64,000 bases of DNA. Origin: Catenaria anguillulae PL171. Its lineage: Eukaryota > Blastocladiomycota > Blastocladiomycetes > Blastocladiales > Catenariaceae. The position numbers and the translations under genes are program-made. The stretch lies in the NCBI GenBank assembly GCA_002102555.1, contig MCFL01000036.1, forward strand, positions 124,001-188,000. The letters are read 5' to 3'. The notes beneath the pieces were generated by a model that was not told the origin of the DNA, made no database searches, and was given only the letters and a program-made list of their open reading frames with translations. Positions 10,400 through 21,831 of this stretch are shown here, piece after piece (positions within the stretch are counted from its first letter, which is position 1; the number at the start of each line of letters is the position of its first letter).

Positions 10400-10990
10400 A
10401 TGACCATGAGCAACCGCGCAAAGAAAGGTTCATTTCATTGTGCTTTCGGGACCGGTGAGCGAGGAGTGGCTGACTTGGCCCTTTCCTTCCTTGGACCGTG
10501 CATGTATAGGCTTGGCTTTCGAGCACGATTGGACCCAAGAACGATCCTCCAAGTGTACATCGACAAATGCCCGGCCTTCATTCTCACCTGCTTCATCGTC
10601 GCCAACGCCTACCTTACGGTCTTTGGAACACAATGTTTGCTGTACAACCTACAACATGGGATGTTTGCTCTTGGTTTATTGGCGCCCGTATTGTACGAAT
10701 TGACAAGCAAGCACCACAAGAGATCCAAATGGTATTTTTTGGCGTTCGTGATCGTGACGCTAACGAGTGCCGCGGTTGTCGGCGCAATGCTTGCGCTAGG
10801 CAGGGAGGGGTCGAGGCAGTTTGGAAGCACCGACAAGGAGGGAGAACAAGGGTTAATGATGAGTGCGCGAGCGTTCGTATTGGTCATGGTTGTGATGATT
10901 GTCGGTGTGGCCGGCATGGGCATGGCAATGATGGAGCTGGCGAGAAAAGTTGCCGAGCGCGAGCCGAGGCTGCCTTTGGGGAGTGTGTGA
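10400..10990 (+). CDS. small multi-pass membrane protein, array member 5
   Basis: 196 aa if read as one exon. The conserved core starts near residue 55 (DKCPAFILTCFIVANAYL) and holds four hydrophobic segments plus the ALGREGSRQF loop shared with member 4. The first 40 residues are uncertain. A GTGAGC donor at 10455 and a TAG acceptor at 10509 would define a 55-bp intron linking an upstream frame (ATG near 10351, MLPLHTLSNTAIVASDHDHE) to the same core. Both models keep the frame, and transcripts are needed to choose. The single-exon model is given because it needs no unusually short intron. Function unknown. Confidence 0.65.
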   Translation: MTMSNRAKKGSFHCAFGTGERGVADLALSFLGPCMYRLGFRARLDPRTILQVYIDKCPAFILTCFIVANAYLTVFGTQCLLYNLQHGMFALGLLAPVLYELTSKHHKRSKWYFLAFVIVTLTSAAVVGAMLALGREGSRQFGSTDKEGEQGLMMSARAFVLVMVVMIVGVAGMGMAMMELARKVAEREPRLPLGSV

Positions 10991-11375
10991 ATGCGACGAT
11001 TGACGATTGCTGTTGCTTGTATATTCAATTGATGTAAGAGTCAGTAAGAGCGACTAGAAAGCACCGAGTCCCGGGCGTTGGCAGCCTGACATTCTGTCTC
11101 AAGCCTCAGCCTCAGAGTTCACACGTGTGAGGGCGAGGAGAACATGCCATTTTCATAAGAGTACTTGGCGTTTAGACTTCGTTTGGCTTGTCTGATGACT
11201 GTGGCTCACAACATGAGTCCCGCATCCAGCGATGCGGTTCATCTCGACGATAGCCACATGGAGGCGACGTACAAATGGACTGGCCATCCCTCATGGCCCA
11301 ACCCACAAGTGATAGGTCTCTCAGGCAATCCTCGCTTCATTTTAGACTTTCCCACACACATAGACGTCTCTCAAT
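10991..11375. other. intergenic, no gene seen
   Basis: Upstream region of the chitin deacetylase. A plus-strand open frame from 11165 runs into the deacetylase region but in a different frame from its signal peptide, and is discarded. Confidence 0.4.
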
Positions 11376-13004
11376 ATGATCATTTCCACATCTGCCATCT
11401 TGGTGTGTATCCTTCCCTTGCTCGCGCAAGCGCAGCTCGTCGACGATTTTACTTTCCCCTTTGCCCGGGAGGGCACCAACTCGTTGCGCCTTTGGCGCGG
11501 TGGCGACCTTGTTTCTGGAGTCTCTGGTGGTGTCTCCATCGTACGTCTGTTCATTGTAATGACTATCCATGCTTGTTGCTGACCAAATTTCATATCCTTG
11601 ACTCCTCGCATGCGATACAGGCGACATCCGGCTGGTGGTCTGAAGTCGTTGCCCCGCCTACCTCGTGCAACGACCTCACTGGCAAATCGCTCAAGTTTGC
11701 CTACACCTCGGCGACTGCGGGCCAACGCACGGTCGAGTTTCACATGAAGGCGGCCTCATGCCAAGGTGCTCGCGCTGCCACGGCTGTTGCGCGCGTCAAT
11801 GTTGTTGCCGGTGCGGGCGAGCTCACGGTGCCCATGAGTGCGTTTGCTGGCGGCAATCCTCGACTCGGGTTTGCGTTTGCCTTCTTGGGCCCATTGACAG
11901 TGCGGCGGGTCGAGATTGTGGGAGGCTCGACGCCGCCTCCAGGTGACAATCGGTGTATCTTGTCGAGCGCGGCGGTCGGTGGATGCAGTGCTGACAGGTT
12001 GTGCCCGAATGGTGCGCCGTGTTCGCCCCCGTCAAGTGAGACAAGCGAGGAATCATCCCGACCTAACAATTCTCACACACGTGTTGTACAGGTCTGTGCT
12101 GCAGCCAATACGGCTGGTGCGGCTCCACCTCAGCCTATTGCTCGACCGGTTGCCAGTCGCAATGCAACCTCACGCCGGTGCTTGGGCTCCGCAGCTGCGA
12201 TGCGACCACGCCGCCCTCCACGATCCCGGATCCCACACCCAATGCGCGCGACTGGGTGCCATCGACGGCGCTGACCAATGGCCGGTTTGAGCGCGATGGA
12301 TTTGGATCCTACCAGTCGTGCGGTTGGCCCTCTGCGATTGCCTTGACCTACGATGATGGACCTCATCCGACTCTGACTCGTACGTTGTCTCTCATCATGC
12401 ACTCCGCCTGTGTCGTCTAGAGCCCCAACTCATCTCTCATGCTCTTCCTCTCAATACCACAGCCACCATTCTTTCTGCCCTTGCTACGGCCAACATCAAA
12501 ACTACCTTCTTCTGGCTCGGTTCCCTCATTCGCGACAACAAGGCGCTTGCCCAGCGCGCAGCCAATGCCGGCCACCACCTCGCTTCGCACTCGTGGTCGC
12601 ACCCAGACCTCACAACGCTGTCAGCCGCCGACCTCAACAACGAAATCACGTGGACCGAGACGGAAATCCGGTCTGTGGTCGGCTTGCGTCCGCGTTTCTT
12701 CCGCCCGCCCTACGGCAACATCAACCAAGCCGTTTACAACCGCCTGACTGCCCTCGGGTATCGCGTGATTCTGTGGAACTTTGACACGCTCGATTGGATG
12801 GCCCAGACGTCGGAACAGGGTATTGTGGATCAGTATCGCACACAGGCCGTCAATCCGACGTCCAAGTCGTACATTACGCTGCAGCACGACATTCAGCAAA
12901 AGTCGGCCGCGGTGGCGGGCAGGGTGTATGCCCAGGTCAAGGCCAATGGGTTCAAGCCCATTCCCATGTACATTTGCTTGAATGAGTTTGCGTACCAGAA
13001 CTGA
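11376..13004 (+). CDS. secreted chitin deacetylase (CE4) with hevein-type chitin-binding domain
   Basis: 469 aa; exons 11376-11540, 11621-12035, 12092-12379 and 12463-13004, all GT-AG and frame-consistent. It removes acetyl groups from chitin at the cell wall or outside the cell. Residues 1-20 are a signal peptide. Residues 21-190 form a beta-rich domain I do not recognise, perhaps a carbohydrate-binding sandwich. Next is a CBM18 hevein domain ([13 protein letters not shown], then [20 protein letters not shown]), which intron 2 splits in the middle. Then comes the NodB/CE4 domain with all five motifs: TYDDGPHP (Asp281 base, Asp282 metal), HSWSH (His332, His336 metal), [15 protein letters not shown] and ITLQHD. 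There is no C-terminal hydrophobic tail, so it is probably secreted rather than GPI-anchored. Family assignment is very secure. Confidence 0.95.
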
Positions 13005-13323
13005 TAGTTTGAGTATTGGTTTGTGTTTTCTGTTGCAAAGTTTTGAATCATAAACACACAGACGCTCTCGAGTGTGGTTTCTTCTGCCATTGCACATGCC
13101 CAGGCCCCATGTAGCACTCAGCCGACCCCTAAGCTGAGTTCCTCCCGCCGGTGCGCGTGAGACACGGCCAGAGAGAAGCCAGAGACAGCGGCCGCAAGTT
13201 TTCAGGGTCGTGACGGGCGGCATAACTATCGACTGCGGCCGATTCAACGACAATCATTCGACACACGTCACAACGTAGCAATAGCTAGTCTTAAGAAACT
13301 CGACGCATTCAGTCCATGCCATC
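13005..13323. other. intergenic, no gene seen
   Basis: Between the deacetylase stop and the next plus-strand start. Nothing recognised. Confidence 0.4.
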
Positions 13324-13952
13324 ATGTCCGCATTCAACAGCACCCAATATCCTCCGTTTGTCCAGCCTTCCTCATCTGCCGCTGCCTCGTCCAGTCCACC
13401 AAGCACTGCCTCTCCATCTTCCTCGTCCTTCTCATTCAACCTGGGCTCCGTTTCCTCTACCAATGCCGCAAGGTCGCTGCCGCCCGTGACGCTTGCCGAG
13501 CGTTCGAGCTTCAATGTGACATCGTCGCGGCTCATGTGTGCCAATGTGCTGGCGTCCAAGGAGGGGTTGCTGACGCTGCACGTTGCTGGACGCGGGCCAA
13601 TGCCGCCAGAGCTGTGTACAGCAGCTGCCTCAAGTAGTCCTGGAGATGGATCGAATGAAATGGTAAGTCTTTTCTACTTTGAGGGTGCACTTTAGTGCTA
13701 CATAGATCAAACCGTGGTAACTCATGACAGTCAATGAATTTGTTCCAGAGCCTGACTGCCCTCCGACTTGCCGCCATGCGCAAATTGTCTGGAATTCCCG
13801 TTGCACCCACCTCATCACCATCGTCGTTATCATCCACCGCCGCGGGCTCCGGCATTCTTTCAAGCACGTCCACCCCACCCATCATGCCACGCACCAACCG
13901 GCGCGCACCTCCTCGTGCACACGACGACGACGACGACGTCATGTGGTCCTAA
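13324..13952 (+). CDS. small Ser-rich protein of unknown function, 180 aa, two exons
   Basis: Exons 13324-13662 and 13749-13952 with a GTAAGT donor and a CAG acceptor, phase 0. The first 50 residues are Ser/Ala/Pro-rich. A more structured part (about residues 50-100 and 114-130) contains NVTSSRLMCANVLASKEGLL and SLTALRLAAMRKLSGIP, which look helical. The tail is basic and then acidic (RTNRRAPPRAHDDDDDVMWS). I do not recognise a family; the size and the basic patch would fit a small nuclear or adaptor protein, but that is a guess. Its stop codon overlaps the stop of the opposite-strand ICT1-like gene by four bases in total. Confidence 0.6.
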
Positions 13953-14712
13953 AAGTCGCCCCTCGACACTTTTCGATCCGCCTTCTTTTTACCCGCCAAC
14001 TTCTTCCCCTCCAACCTCTTTTCCTTGTGTGCACTTGCCAACCCCGCCACTTTTTTCCGCTGCTGAGCGCTTGTTTCGCGTGGAATGTAGCCCGCCTCGA
14101 CAATCATGGCGTACAGCTTGTCAATACACTCGTCAATGTTTTGGCGCTGGGTGCGGAATTTGTCGCTGGACACAAGGAGGTCGCCCGCCTTGTTGATTTT
14201 GGAGGCTTGTTGGGCTTGCAGGCGGTCGAGGCAGTAGGTGGGGAGCCAAGAAGGAGGTGGGTCGAGCGGGAATCGCAGCAGGACCTTTGTGTTGACTGTT
14301 GGTTACATGAGTGAGAAGAACGCAGGGATTCGGTTCTCGTGGATTGGAATATGGATGTCCATGTACGTTTGTTGACATTTTGGCCGCCAGGCCCGCTCGA
14401 GCGAGCAAACGAGAGTTCGTAGCTGTTGTCAGGAATGTCGGAGCGCTTGAAGTTGTCAATCCAGGTGCGGTCGGGCAATGAATTGTTTGGATCGGGGTTG
14501 CTGCTGCTGCCGAGGTGCAATGTGGTGTAGTGCAGCGGTCGGCGGGCAAGCGAATGACTGACGACACAACTTGAAGTCAATGGGAGGGGAACTTGTCTTG
14601 CCGACCAGACAAACGCAGAGGATGATGAGCGGAGCATCTGGCCGAGATGCCGAGCAACGGCCGGTGCTGCCAACATGATGGCGAGCGGAATGTGAATGAG
14701 TAGCTTGTGCAA
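13949..14712 (-). CDS. mitochondrial peptidyl-tRNA hydrolase, ICT1/MRPL58-like (RF-1 domain)
   Basis: Minus-strand exons 14712-14367 and 14295-13949, with a 71-bp GT-AG intron. ICT1-type proteins release peptides from stalled mitochondrial ribosomes through the GGQ motif, and also sit in the large subunit in animals. Seen: FARSSGPGGQNVNK directly before the intron, then NTKVLLRFPLDPPPSWLP, a helical part with KFRTQRQNIDECIDKLYAMIVEAG, and the Lys-rich tail (KEKRLEGKKLAGKKKADRKV) typical of the family. The N-terminus is Arg/Ser/Ala-rich with few acidic residues, as in a mitochondrial presequence. Met13 (14676) gives a cleaner presequence than the first Met and may be the true start. Class-I release factors are excluded by size and by the absence of codon-recognition domains. 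Confidence 0.9.
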
Positions 14713-17182
14713 GTGGTGTAATGCTCAATGTAGGTATAGCTCCTTGTCCCATGTCCCGACGATCGATGCGACATTATTGTTCTGGCCCTCATGCGCTCAG
14801 CAGACCCAGCCAAGTGCCGCCGCGACGCCGCGCTGCGTCGATGCCACCCGACCCAGCTGCCGTCCCAAATCGAAGGAACGATGACAGGTAGATGTTCAAT
14901 GCAACCCCACCCACACACCATCCAAGACACTTTACGCACTCACTCGCCACCCAGCTACCCGTCTGCGCGACCGACCCCCGTTCTCCTCCGCCTCGGCTGC
15001 AGATGCGGACTGCTCTGACCACGCCTCAGTCGATGGGGCCGCAAGCAAGCATCTTCATTGACGGTGGATGCGCGGGGAAGTGGGGTACACAACAAGCTGT
15101 GACATGATACATGATATGTACGACCGATGCAGCCGCTGGGCACCATCCACAGGCGGGGGCCTTCTGCGTTTTGCGTCGTAATTCCGGCATTATGCCCAGT
15201 TCTCGCCCGGCTTGGAACCGGCCTGCACCATCTGCGGCGCCCATCCGGATCCAAAACCCGTTCCCAGCAAACTTCTGCACTGTTGGATAAGGGTAGCCAT
15301 CGCCAGCGCCTCTTCCGCGCCGTTTGTCGGCGCTGTCGGCGCTCGTGCACAAGTCAAGGTTTTCAATCCGATTTCGTCGTTGACGTGGTGCCGCCTATTT
15401 GCTCGAGGGACGTCCGACCAGCCACCTCAGCATAAGTGTTTGTCGAGCGCCAAAACGCTTCCGCTACGACTGTGACCAACATTCGCCGTCATTGGCTCGG
15501 TACATCGCTTTCGTGTATCAATGCTCTCTCCCGGAACCGGATTCTAACTCTATCTCTGCTCATGCGCGTCCAAAGCGAACATGTATATACTTATCGCCGC
15601 GTCATTTCTCGGTCTGCGGTCCCGAGTTGTGAGTTATTGCAGCATCTGAGGGCTTGCGAGCCGCCAATGCCAGTCGCTTGGCTGCCCGTGCTTCCGCCTG
15701 CCTTTGCGAATATACCTCGGCGTATGTTGTTCATTTATCCATCTTATCACACTCCCATTTGCTCACTTTCGCGTTTATTGATTCATTCTCTTCACTGTAG
15801 TCGCCGATTTTCGCCTCAACACCGACCAGCACGCCCACACACTCCTACGGCCTGGCGTCATCACCCAAGGCTGATGTGGCGCATGTGCCCCCCGTCGCGC
15901 AATCTTCCCCAGATACTCCGCCGCTCGATTGCCCGATGCGTCCCCACCCGCCACCGCCGGCCGGCCGCCCACACTGTCGGCCGACACTTATTGGCGTTGC
16001 TCGCAGAGTAACGATTGGCGCTGACCACGACCAAGATGGCCAAATCAAAATGTACCATTGACGCCGCATCCAAGCCAAAGTGATTGCTTATGCGTCGTCG
16101 CCTGCTGTGTGCATTGCTCGGGTTGGCATGGGCAAGGTCGATTTTCAGCTCATCAACGCGATTGTGCAAATTGGCGGCGCATCGGACGCCACGGGGATGG
16201 CATGCCACGTGAACGTCTAACTGGTCGGAGTAAAGTCTCGTGAAAAATGGTTCTCGGGCAACCGTGCTGAAAGGCGCATTGGGCGGGTATCAAGAAAAGT
16301 GGCCATCTGTTCGAGGAAAAACCGCGCCTCGTGCCGCATTTGAGGAGCGCGGTCGGATTGCTCGGAGGAAACTGGGGCGTATCTGAATATTGGCTGTGAA
16401 GCTAATCAGATTTGGGAGCCCGGGCTTGGAAAAGAGGCGGACGCAGACATCATGGCGAAACGTCAAGAGAGATGGCCACCCAGACTGGGTTCTGTGGGCG
16501 CACAGTCGAGGTGCACGGGCAAGGACGAGTCGACTCGGAGGCGCATCAATTTGGGGCAAGCGTCGGTTGGTCCTGGGCGCTTCACGTTGGATATGTTGCT
16601 TACGCTTGGTGATGGACTTTCCATTGTTTGTGGTTCCCATCGAGTGCATTCCTTTTGTCGCTCATATTATTTATGTTCCAGAGTTCGCACTGGCCAATCC
16701 GCCTCCAATTGAACTATGTAGATCCGCCACCTTCGAAGCAAAAGACTTGGACGAAGGACTAATTACAGCACGCCGGCAGTCAGGTAGGTGCGCTTCCACA
16801 ACGCGTCCCAGCATTCACAACCGCACCCGCGGACCCATCTCGGAGCTTGCCATGGTGTCATTGCTGGTCACTATGAATCCATTATGTTTCTTTGACTCAG
16901 CGGTTGCATTAGAGAAGTGGATGAAGATTGCCTGGGCAAAATGGGTTGATCTGTGATCAATGGTTTTTCCGGTTTATGAATTTTTTAGGCAGTGTATCTT
17001 TTTTTCGAGCAGCAGCGGGCCTGCAGGGGCATGGCGGGCAAGTGTGCCCCGGGACCGAGGTACCGGCCTTTGAAGGTTGTGCCGTGAAACCCTTCCTGTC
17101 TCGTTGAAGTCAACCCCCCGAAAAACTTGACTCAGGCACCTCAGGAAAAGCCCGCGATCTGTGATTGGACCAAGCAAAACCG
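14713..17182. other. 2.5-kb gene-poor stretch, possibly decayed genes
   Basis: No supported gene. Open frames at 15436-16011, 15861-16208 and 16390-16956 lack recognisable domains and give low-complexity or shadow-like proteins. A short plus-strand stretch, about 16068-16220, reads as protein-like sequence (QAKVIAYASSPAVCIARVGM, then VDFQLINAIVQIGGASDA) directly after an in-frame stop, which may be the remains of a gene. I saw no tRNA, repeat or promoter. Confidence 0.4.
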
Positions 17183-17186
17183 GGCC

Positions 17187-17855
17187 TGTCGCGATCTTGG
17201 TATCGGAGTTGTGCTGGTTAGGGACTGAGATCTCGTACTGACAACAAAGTAAATCATGTAGTTTACTATGTCAGTAAAGATACGAATAGTCCGGCCGTTT
17301 ATTACAGATCCAACAATAAAAGAACGTGAAGCGACAGAACTTGTCCAAAGATAACAAGGTTGGAAAGTAACAAACGATGAGAAAACGTGTAGAGAGGTTG
17401 GGACAAGCCGAAAAAAGGAGACTCCACTGAAGATGAGATAAACTGACAGACCATTAAGAAACGTTGGAACGATAAACACTGGAATGGGAATGAAACGCGC
17501 CAGTGAATCGGGACAGAATGTGACAGGAGGGACTGAGTCGGAACGGGGTATAAGAGAAACGATACACACGGCCAAAACGGGAATGGAAAGGGTAATACGA
17601 ACCTGACAACAAAGTAAATCATGTAGTTTACTATGTCAGTAAAGATACGAATAGTCCGGCAGAGCGCACAAAAAATGGGGGGCGCCGAGGTTTTGATTGT
17701 TCCCCACAAAACGCGATGTTAGTATACATGTGCTTGCTGCCTGGACCATCGCAAGACCGATCCATTGAGATCCCGTTTCGCCAACACAGACTATACAAAT
17801 CGACGGCCCGTTTCTCACACATGACGGGCATGTTTCGACCCATTGGGTCGTGACA
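17187..17855 (-). repeat. 3' LTR of the gypsy-type element
   Basis: 669 bp, plus-strand ends TGTCGCGATC and GGGTCGTGACA. No difference from the other LTR was found when the two were compared line by line. It contains a 58-bp direct repeat (17238-17295 and 17603-17660). Confidence 0.95.
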
Positions 17856-17868
17856 CCATTCCCCCCTC
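17856..17868 (-). other. polypurine tract of the LTR element
   Basis: On the minus strand GAGGGGGGAATGG directly abuts the 3' LTR, the normal place for the primer of plus-strand DNA synthesis. Confidence 0.75.
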
Positions 17869-17882
17869 GGGTATCTGGAAAT

Positions 17883-20800
17883 CTAGGTCAAGAACGAAGG
17901 AAGCGAGTGTTCGCCATCGTGACCAATCACAGAATCGAATGCACGCCATTGACGTGCCCGCTTGCGCATTTGGGTAACGTTGGCGCGCGGGTTGTAACGC
18001 CGCTTGACAATGGTCTTGCGTAGCATGGACGTCATTGCGTGAAAAGCCATCCGTCTTGCGTGTTGACTTTGTGCATAGTACGGACGCAGTTGACGTCGGT
18101 GAAAGGTGCCTGCATAATCCCCAGTTGCAATGTCGCCCAAACGAAATACGGGCAACGATCCACCACGCTGTGAAATGACTTGTTTAAGAACAACGTAGGG
18201 ACCAATGAATGGGGCCGCGAGCTTGCCGGATGTTGAAAATTTGGGATCACGGCGAAGGACCATATCACCAGCATGCAATTGCCTTGCGGTCACAACTTGG
18301 GAACGTTCACGTTGAGCGCGCCGAACGCGAGACACGGCCTCAACTGCATCAAGACGGTCGTTGGCGAGCCTCGACAATGCTTCCAGATGACTGAGGGCTT
18401 GCACTACGGGCAGATTTTCTTGCGCTTGCAACCGGGCCTCGCGACCGTAAACCAGGTAGAATGGGGACCGGCCTGTTGCAGCTCTTGGTGTGACCCGATC
18501 CGCCCATAAAGCCCTATCAAGCAGCAACCTCCAAGATGCATGATACACGTCAGTCATTTTGGCAAGCGAACGAAGCAAAATGGAATGTCCACGCTCGACT
18601 ATCCCGTTGCCTTGTGGGTTGTATGCGGAAATCCGAACCAACTGGCTTCCTCGTAACTTTACAAAGGCTTCTGTTTCTTCACTCCCACACTGGTTATCAA
18701 CAACGATACGTTCTGGAATGCCATGACGAGAGAAAACGTATCGCTCGAGGAATGGAGGAATATGAACTGCTTCTGTCGACGGGACCTCGGCAGCTTCTAC
18801 CCAACCAGAAAAATGACAACGGGCGGCCAGCACATAGCCGTCATCAATCTTGAGATGATCGAGACCAATTTCTTGCATGGGAAACGATGGTACAACTCGA
18901 CTGCCGAACGCAACCTGGTCCTGGGCCCGACAATGTCGTTGGCAAGCATCGCAAAGCTTGATGAAATGTTCAACTTGACGCCGCTGGCCTTGCCAATACC
19001 ATCGAGTTCGAATGGCAGCATACGTGGCGGAAAATCCCCGGTGGCCAAGCTCATCATGAACCGCGCGGATGGTCTTGAGTTGAGCTTCAGGGCAATCAAT
19101 GACAAATCTTGGCGGGCGATCTGCATCATACCTGTACAATTGGCCTTCAATTACAACATACCCCTCGGCGTCTTGCAACAGCTCTTCTGGGAAAACCGAC
19201 CCAGGATTCTGAAGCACACGGAGAATCAGGGAATGATGGTCGTTGAGTGATTGGGCCGAATGATGCAGCTCGGCATTGCCCACCAAAAAGCCACCCAGGT
19301 CAACAGCGAGGCAAAGTCGGTCAATGTTGACATCCACAAACTGGTCGAGCTCAGCTTCGGAATACGCTACCATGTTCTCGTAGCCAGACGCAATGGTTTC
19401 CATCCTTGACAGTGCATCGGCAACTGGATTCTTGACGCGAGGAAGATGCTCGGCTTTTTCCACAAACCCACGAATCACCGTCACCCAACGGAGCAATGTT
19501 GCATCGGGAGCATCACTGGGGTTGTTGACCATCCCACATGCGGCAGACGAGTCAGAGTAAATAGTCAGTCTGCGATTGAACACAATGTGGTGAAGCTTCT
19601 TGATCGCAACGACCATGGCCAACAGCTCTCGTTTTGCTGCATGATACCCGCGTTGGGCCGTGTTCATAACAACCGACTCGAAACGAACTGGAAGCAACTT
19701 GCCTTGTTCTTCAATCATGAGTGCTGCACCACAACCAACGTCCGATGCGTCCGTAAACAACTTGAGCGGCGCTTCTGGGTGCTGGTCAGGGCAACGGAGT
19801 GGTTTGATCTTGGCAATTTGGTCCTTGAGAGCCAAAAATGCTTGCTCAGCTTGCAAAGTCCAGTTGATCGGGCTGGTGGGTTTGATGCCTGATGGCAAAC
19901 CTCGGATAGGTTGCAGGAGGGGGTCAAGGAAAGTACTGAGTTGAGGTATGTACATGCGTACTTGAGAAACCAGAGCAATGAAACCACGTAACTCACGCAA
20001 ATGCGCGGGGCGTCCCCAAGCGAGAATCTTGTCGACGAGCTTGTCGGCTGGCCGACGCCCAAACAAACTGACAATCGTTCCTAGGACAGTTGCAGTTGGA
20101 AATGCAATGTACATCTTGTCGACAGCAACGGTCAAACCGGCATCGGCAATGAGACCCAAGACTTTGCCGAGAGAATCCAAATGTTGCCGCACAAACACAC
20201 GCAAACCATCCACACCAATTGTTGTGTCGGTTCGCGACTCGGGCCACACACGACCACATCGTCCAGGTAAGACTCGGCGCAAACACCACGCACAGGGGCC
20301 AGAATACGAGCCATGATACGATCATAGACCGCCACACTGTTAGTCCACCCTTGCGGCAATCGTGTCATCCGCAAAAGTCCCAAAGGGGTCCACAGAGCAG
20401 TCAAATCACGAGTCTTGACGTCGAGTGGGACTTGGTCGTACCCAGATTTCATGTCCAAAGTAGAGTACAATGGAAATCCAGCGACACGCTCCACAAGACT
20501 CTCCATAATTGGCGGGACGTTGGCATCGCGTAAGGTAACGGCATTGAGTGGACGCACATCTTGGATGAACCTGAATCCGCCATTGGACTTTTTAACAAGA
20601 AACCAACGAGATGAGTAAGGACCGTGTGAGTATTCAAGGACACCTTGCTCGATTCGCTTGCGCAGAATGGCGATTGCTGCTTCATACTCGGCTCGACCAA
20701 GTCGCCCAATGCGCTGCTGCCAGGGTTCATGTGGTGCTGTTCTGATATGTACAGGTAGCTCAACTGATGGCTTGAGTAGGCCAAGATGAGAGTCATCGAA

Positions 20801-21445
20801 CGCGAGGGCTGCATCGTGCTGACGTAGCAAAGCAAGGAATGCATCACGCTCATGTTGGTTGAGTCCAGGGCCGAGGTGAATGCGAGACTCGTTGTCGGAA
20901 GTAAGCCGTGGAGGGGCAGGAGGATTGCAAGGCACGCGAGGTCGATAGTTGTGGTGGTGTTGGCCAACAGGTGCTGAACCATCATCGCTGGCCTTGTTGA
21001 CGGGTCGCACCTTGACTGATACTCGCTTTGAGGCAGTGCAGCAGTCGTAGTTGCCATGCGAAATCGAATTGTGGAACTCGGAGGATAATTTGCTGAAATC
21101 ATCGGAAAAATCACACTGAAGGGAAGGTGGATCGGGATCGGGGCCTGATGTCTCAACTACCGGACATACCAACTCGGGCTCACTATTCCCAGGTGAGGTA
21201 AGCCCTTCTTCCCCCTCTCCAAACACAGCATCACGACCTTCTCCATCGACAATGTTGATGCAGTAAATGGCAATCGCATCAGGGTCGTTGAGCAAAGACA
21301 AGATAAACGGGTCGGCCACTTCAATAGGTAAAGTAGCCGCAATACGGCGCCAATTGCGTTCAGCGATCCACCGCCGAATCATGCGACGGCGTAACCGCCG
21401 ACGTTGGCTTGTCGACATAGTAGGATTGACGTTCCACGGAAGCAC
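17883..21445 (-). other. pol region of the LTR element (RT, RNase H, integrase)
   Basis: The translations show a Ty3/gypsy reverse transcriptase (FRFIQDVRPLNAVT, SGYDQVPLD, YLDDVV), an RNase H with a TDASDVGCGAAL start, an H-H-C-C zinc-binding region (ELGHRGFSATYAAIRTRWYW, then CDACQRHC) and an integrase core (GLDHLKIDDGYVLAA, VVDNQCGSEE, NPQGNGIVERGH). It is a fossil in the sense that the region is not fully continuous (about one break). Order and motifs fix the family. Confidence 0.9.
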
Positions 21446-21831
21446 AGGTGGATACGGAGAAGTTTTCGGGATTGGGCTGATTGGGTGACATGAAATGGAA
21501 CGGCGTTGGTGAGAGTCAGCCGCAGATGAGCGTGAACATGGTGCCGAACGGGCTCGTTTTTCGAAATGACCTCCATCGTGGAAATTGGATCGCCTGAAGG
21601 GCGAAAGAAGGAAGCTGGAGTTGAACGAGAACGGAAACGTCGACGCCTGCAGTGTTTCTTTTTGCGGCGCCGAGAACGTCGGCGTTGAGACTGCCGTGGC
21701 CTACGACGATAAACAGGACGTCCGGGGCTCGGAAAAGTATGAATGTCAGAACTTGCGTGATCGTGAAGTGGTGGTACACATGAGCGTGGTTGGTGGGCGC
21801 CTCAGGAGCGGCCCTTAGGCAAAACCCTCCC

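Noticed and set aside
15436-16011. 191-aa plus-strand open frame
   Set aside because: Composition is shadow-like (many Arg, Ser, His, Cys), no motif, no splice partners.
16390-16956. 188-aa plus-strand open frame
   Set aside because: No recognisable domain, and a second frame of similar length overlaps it.
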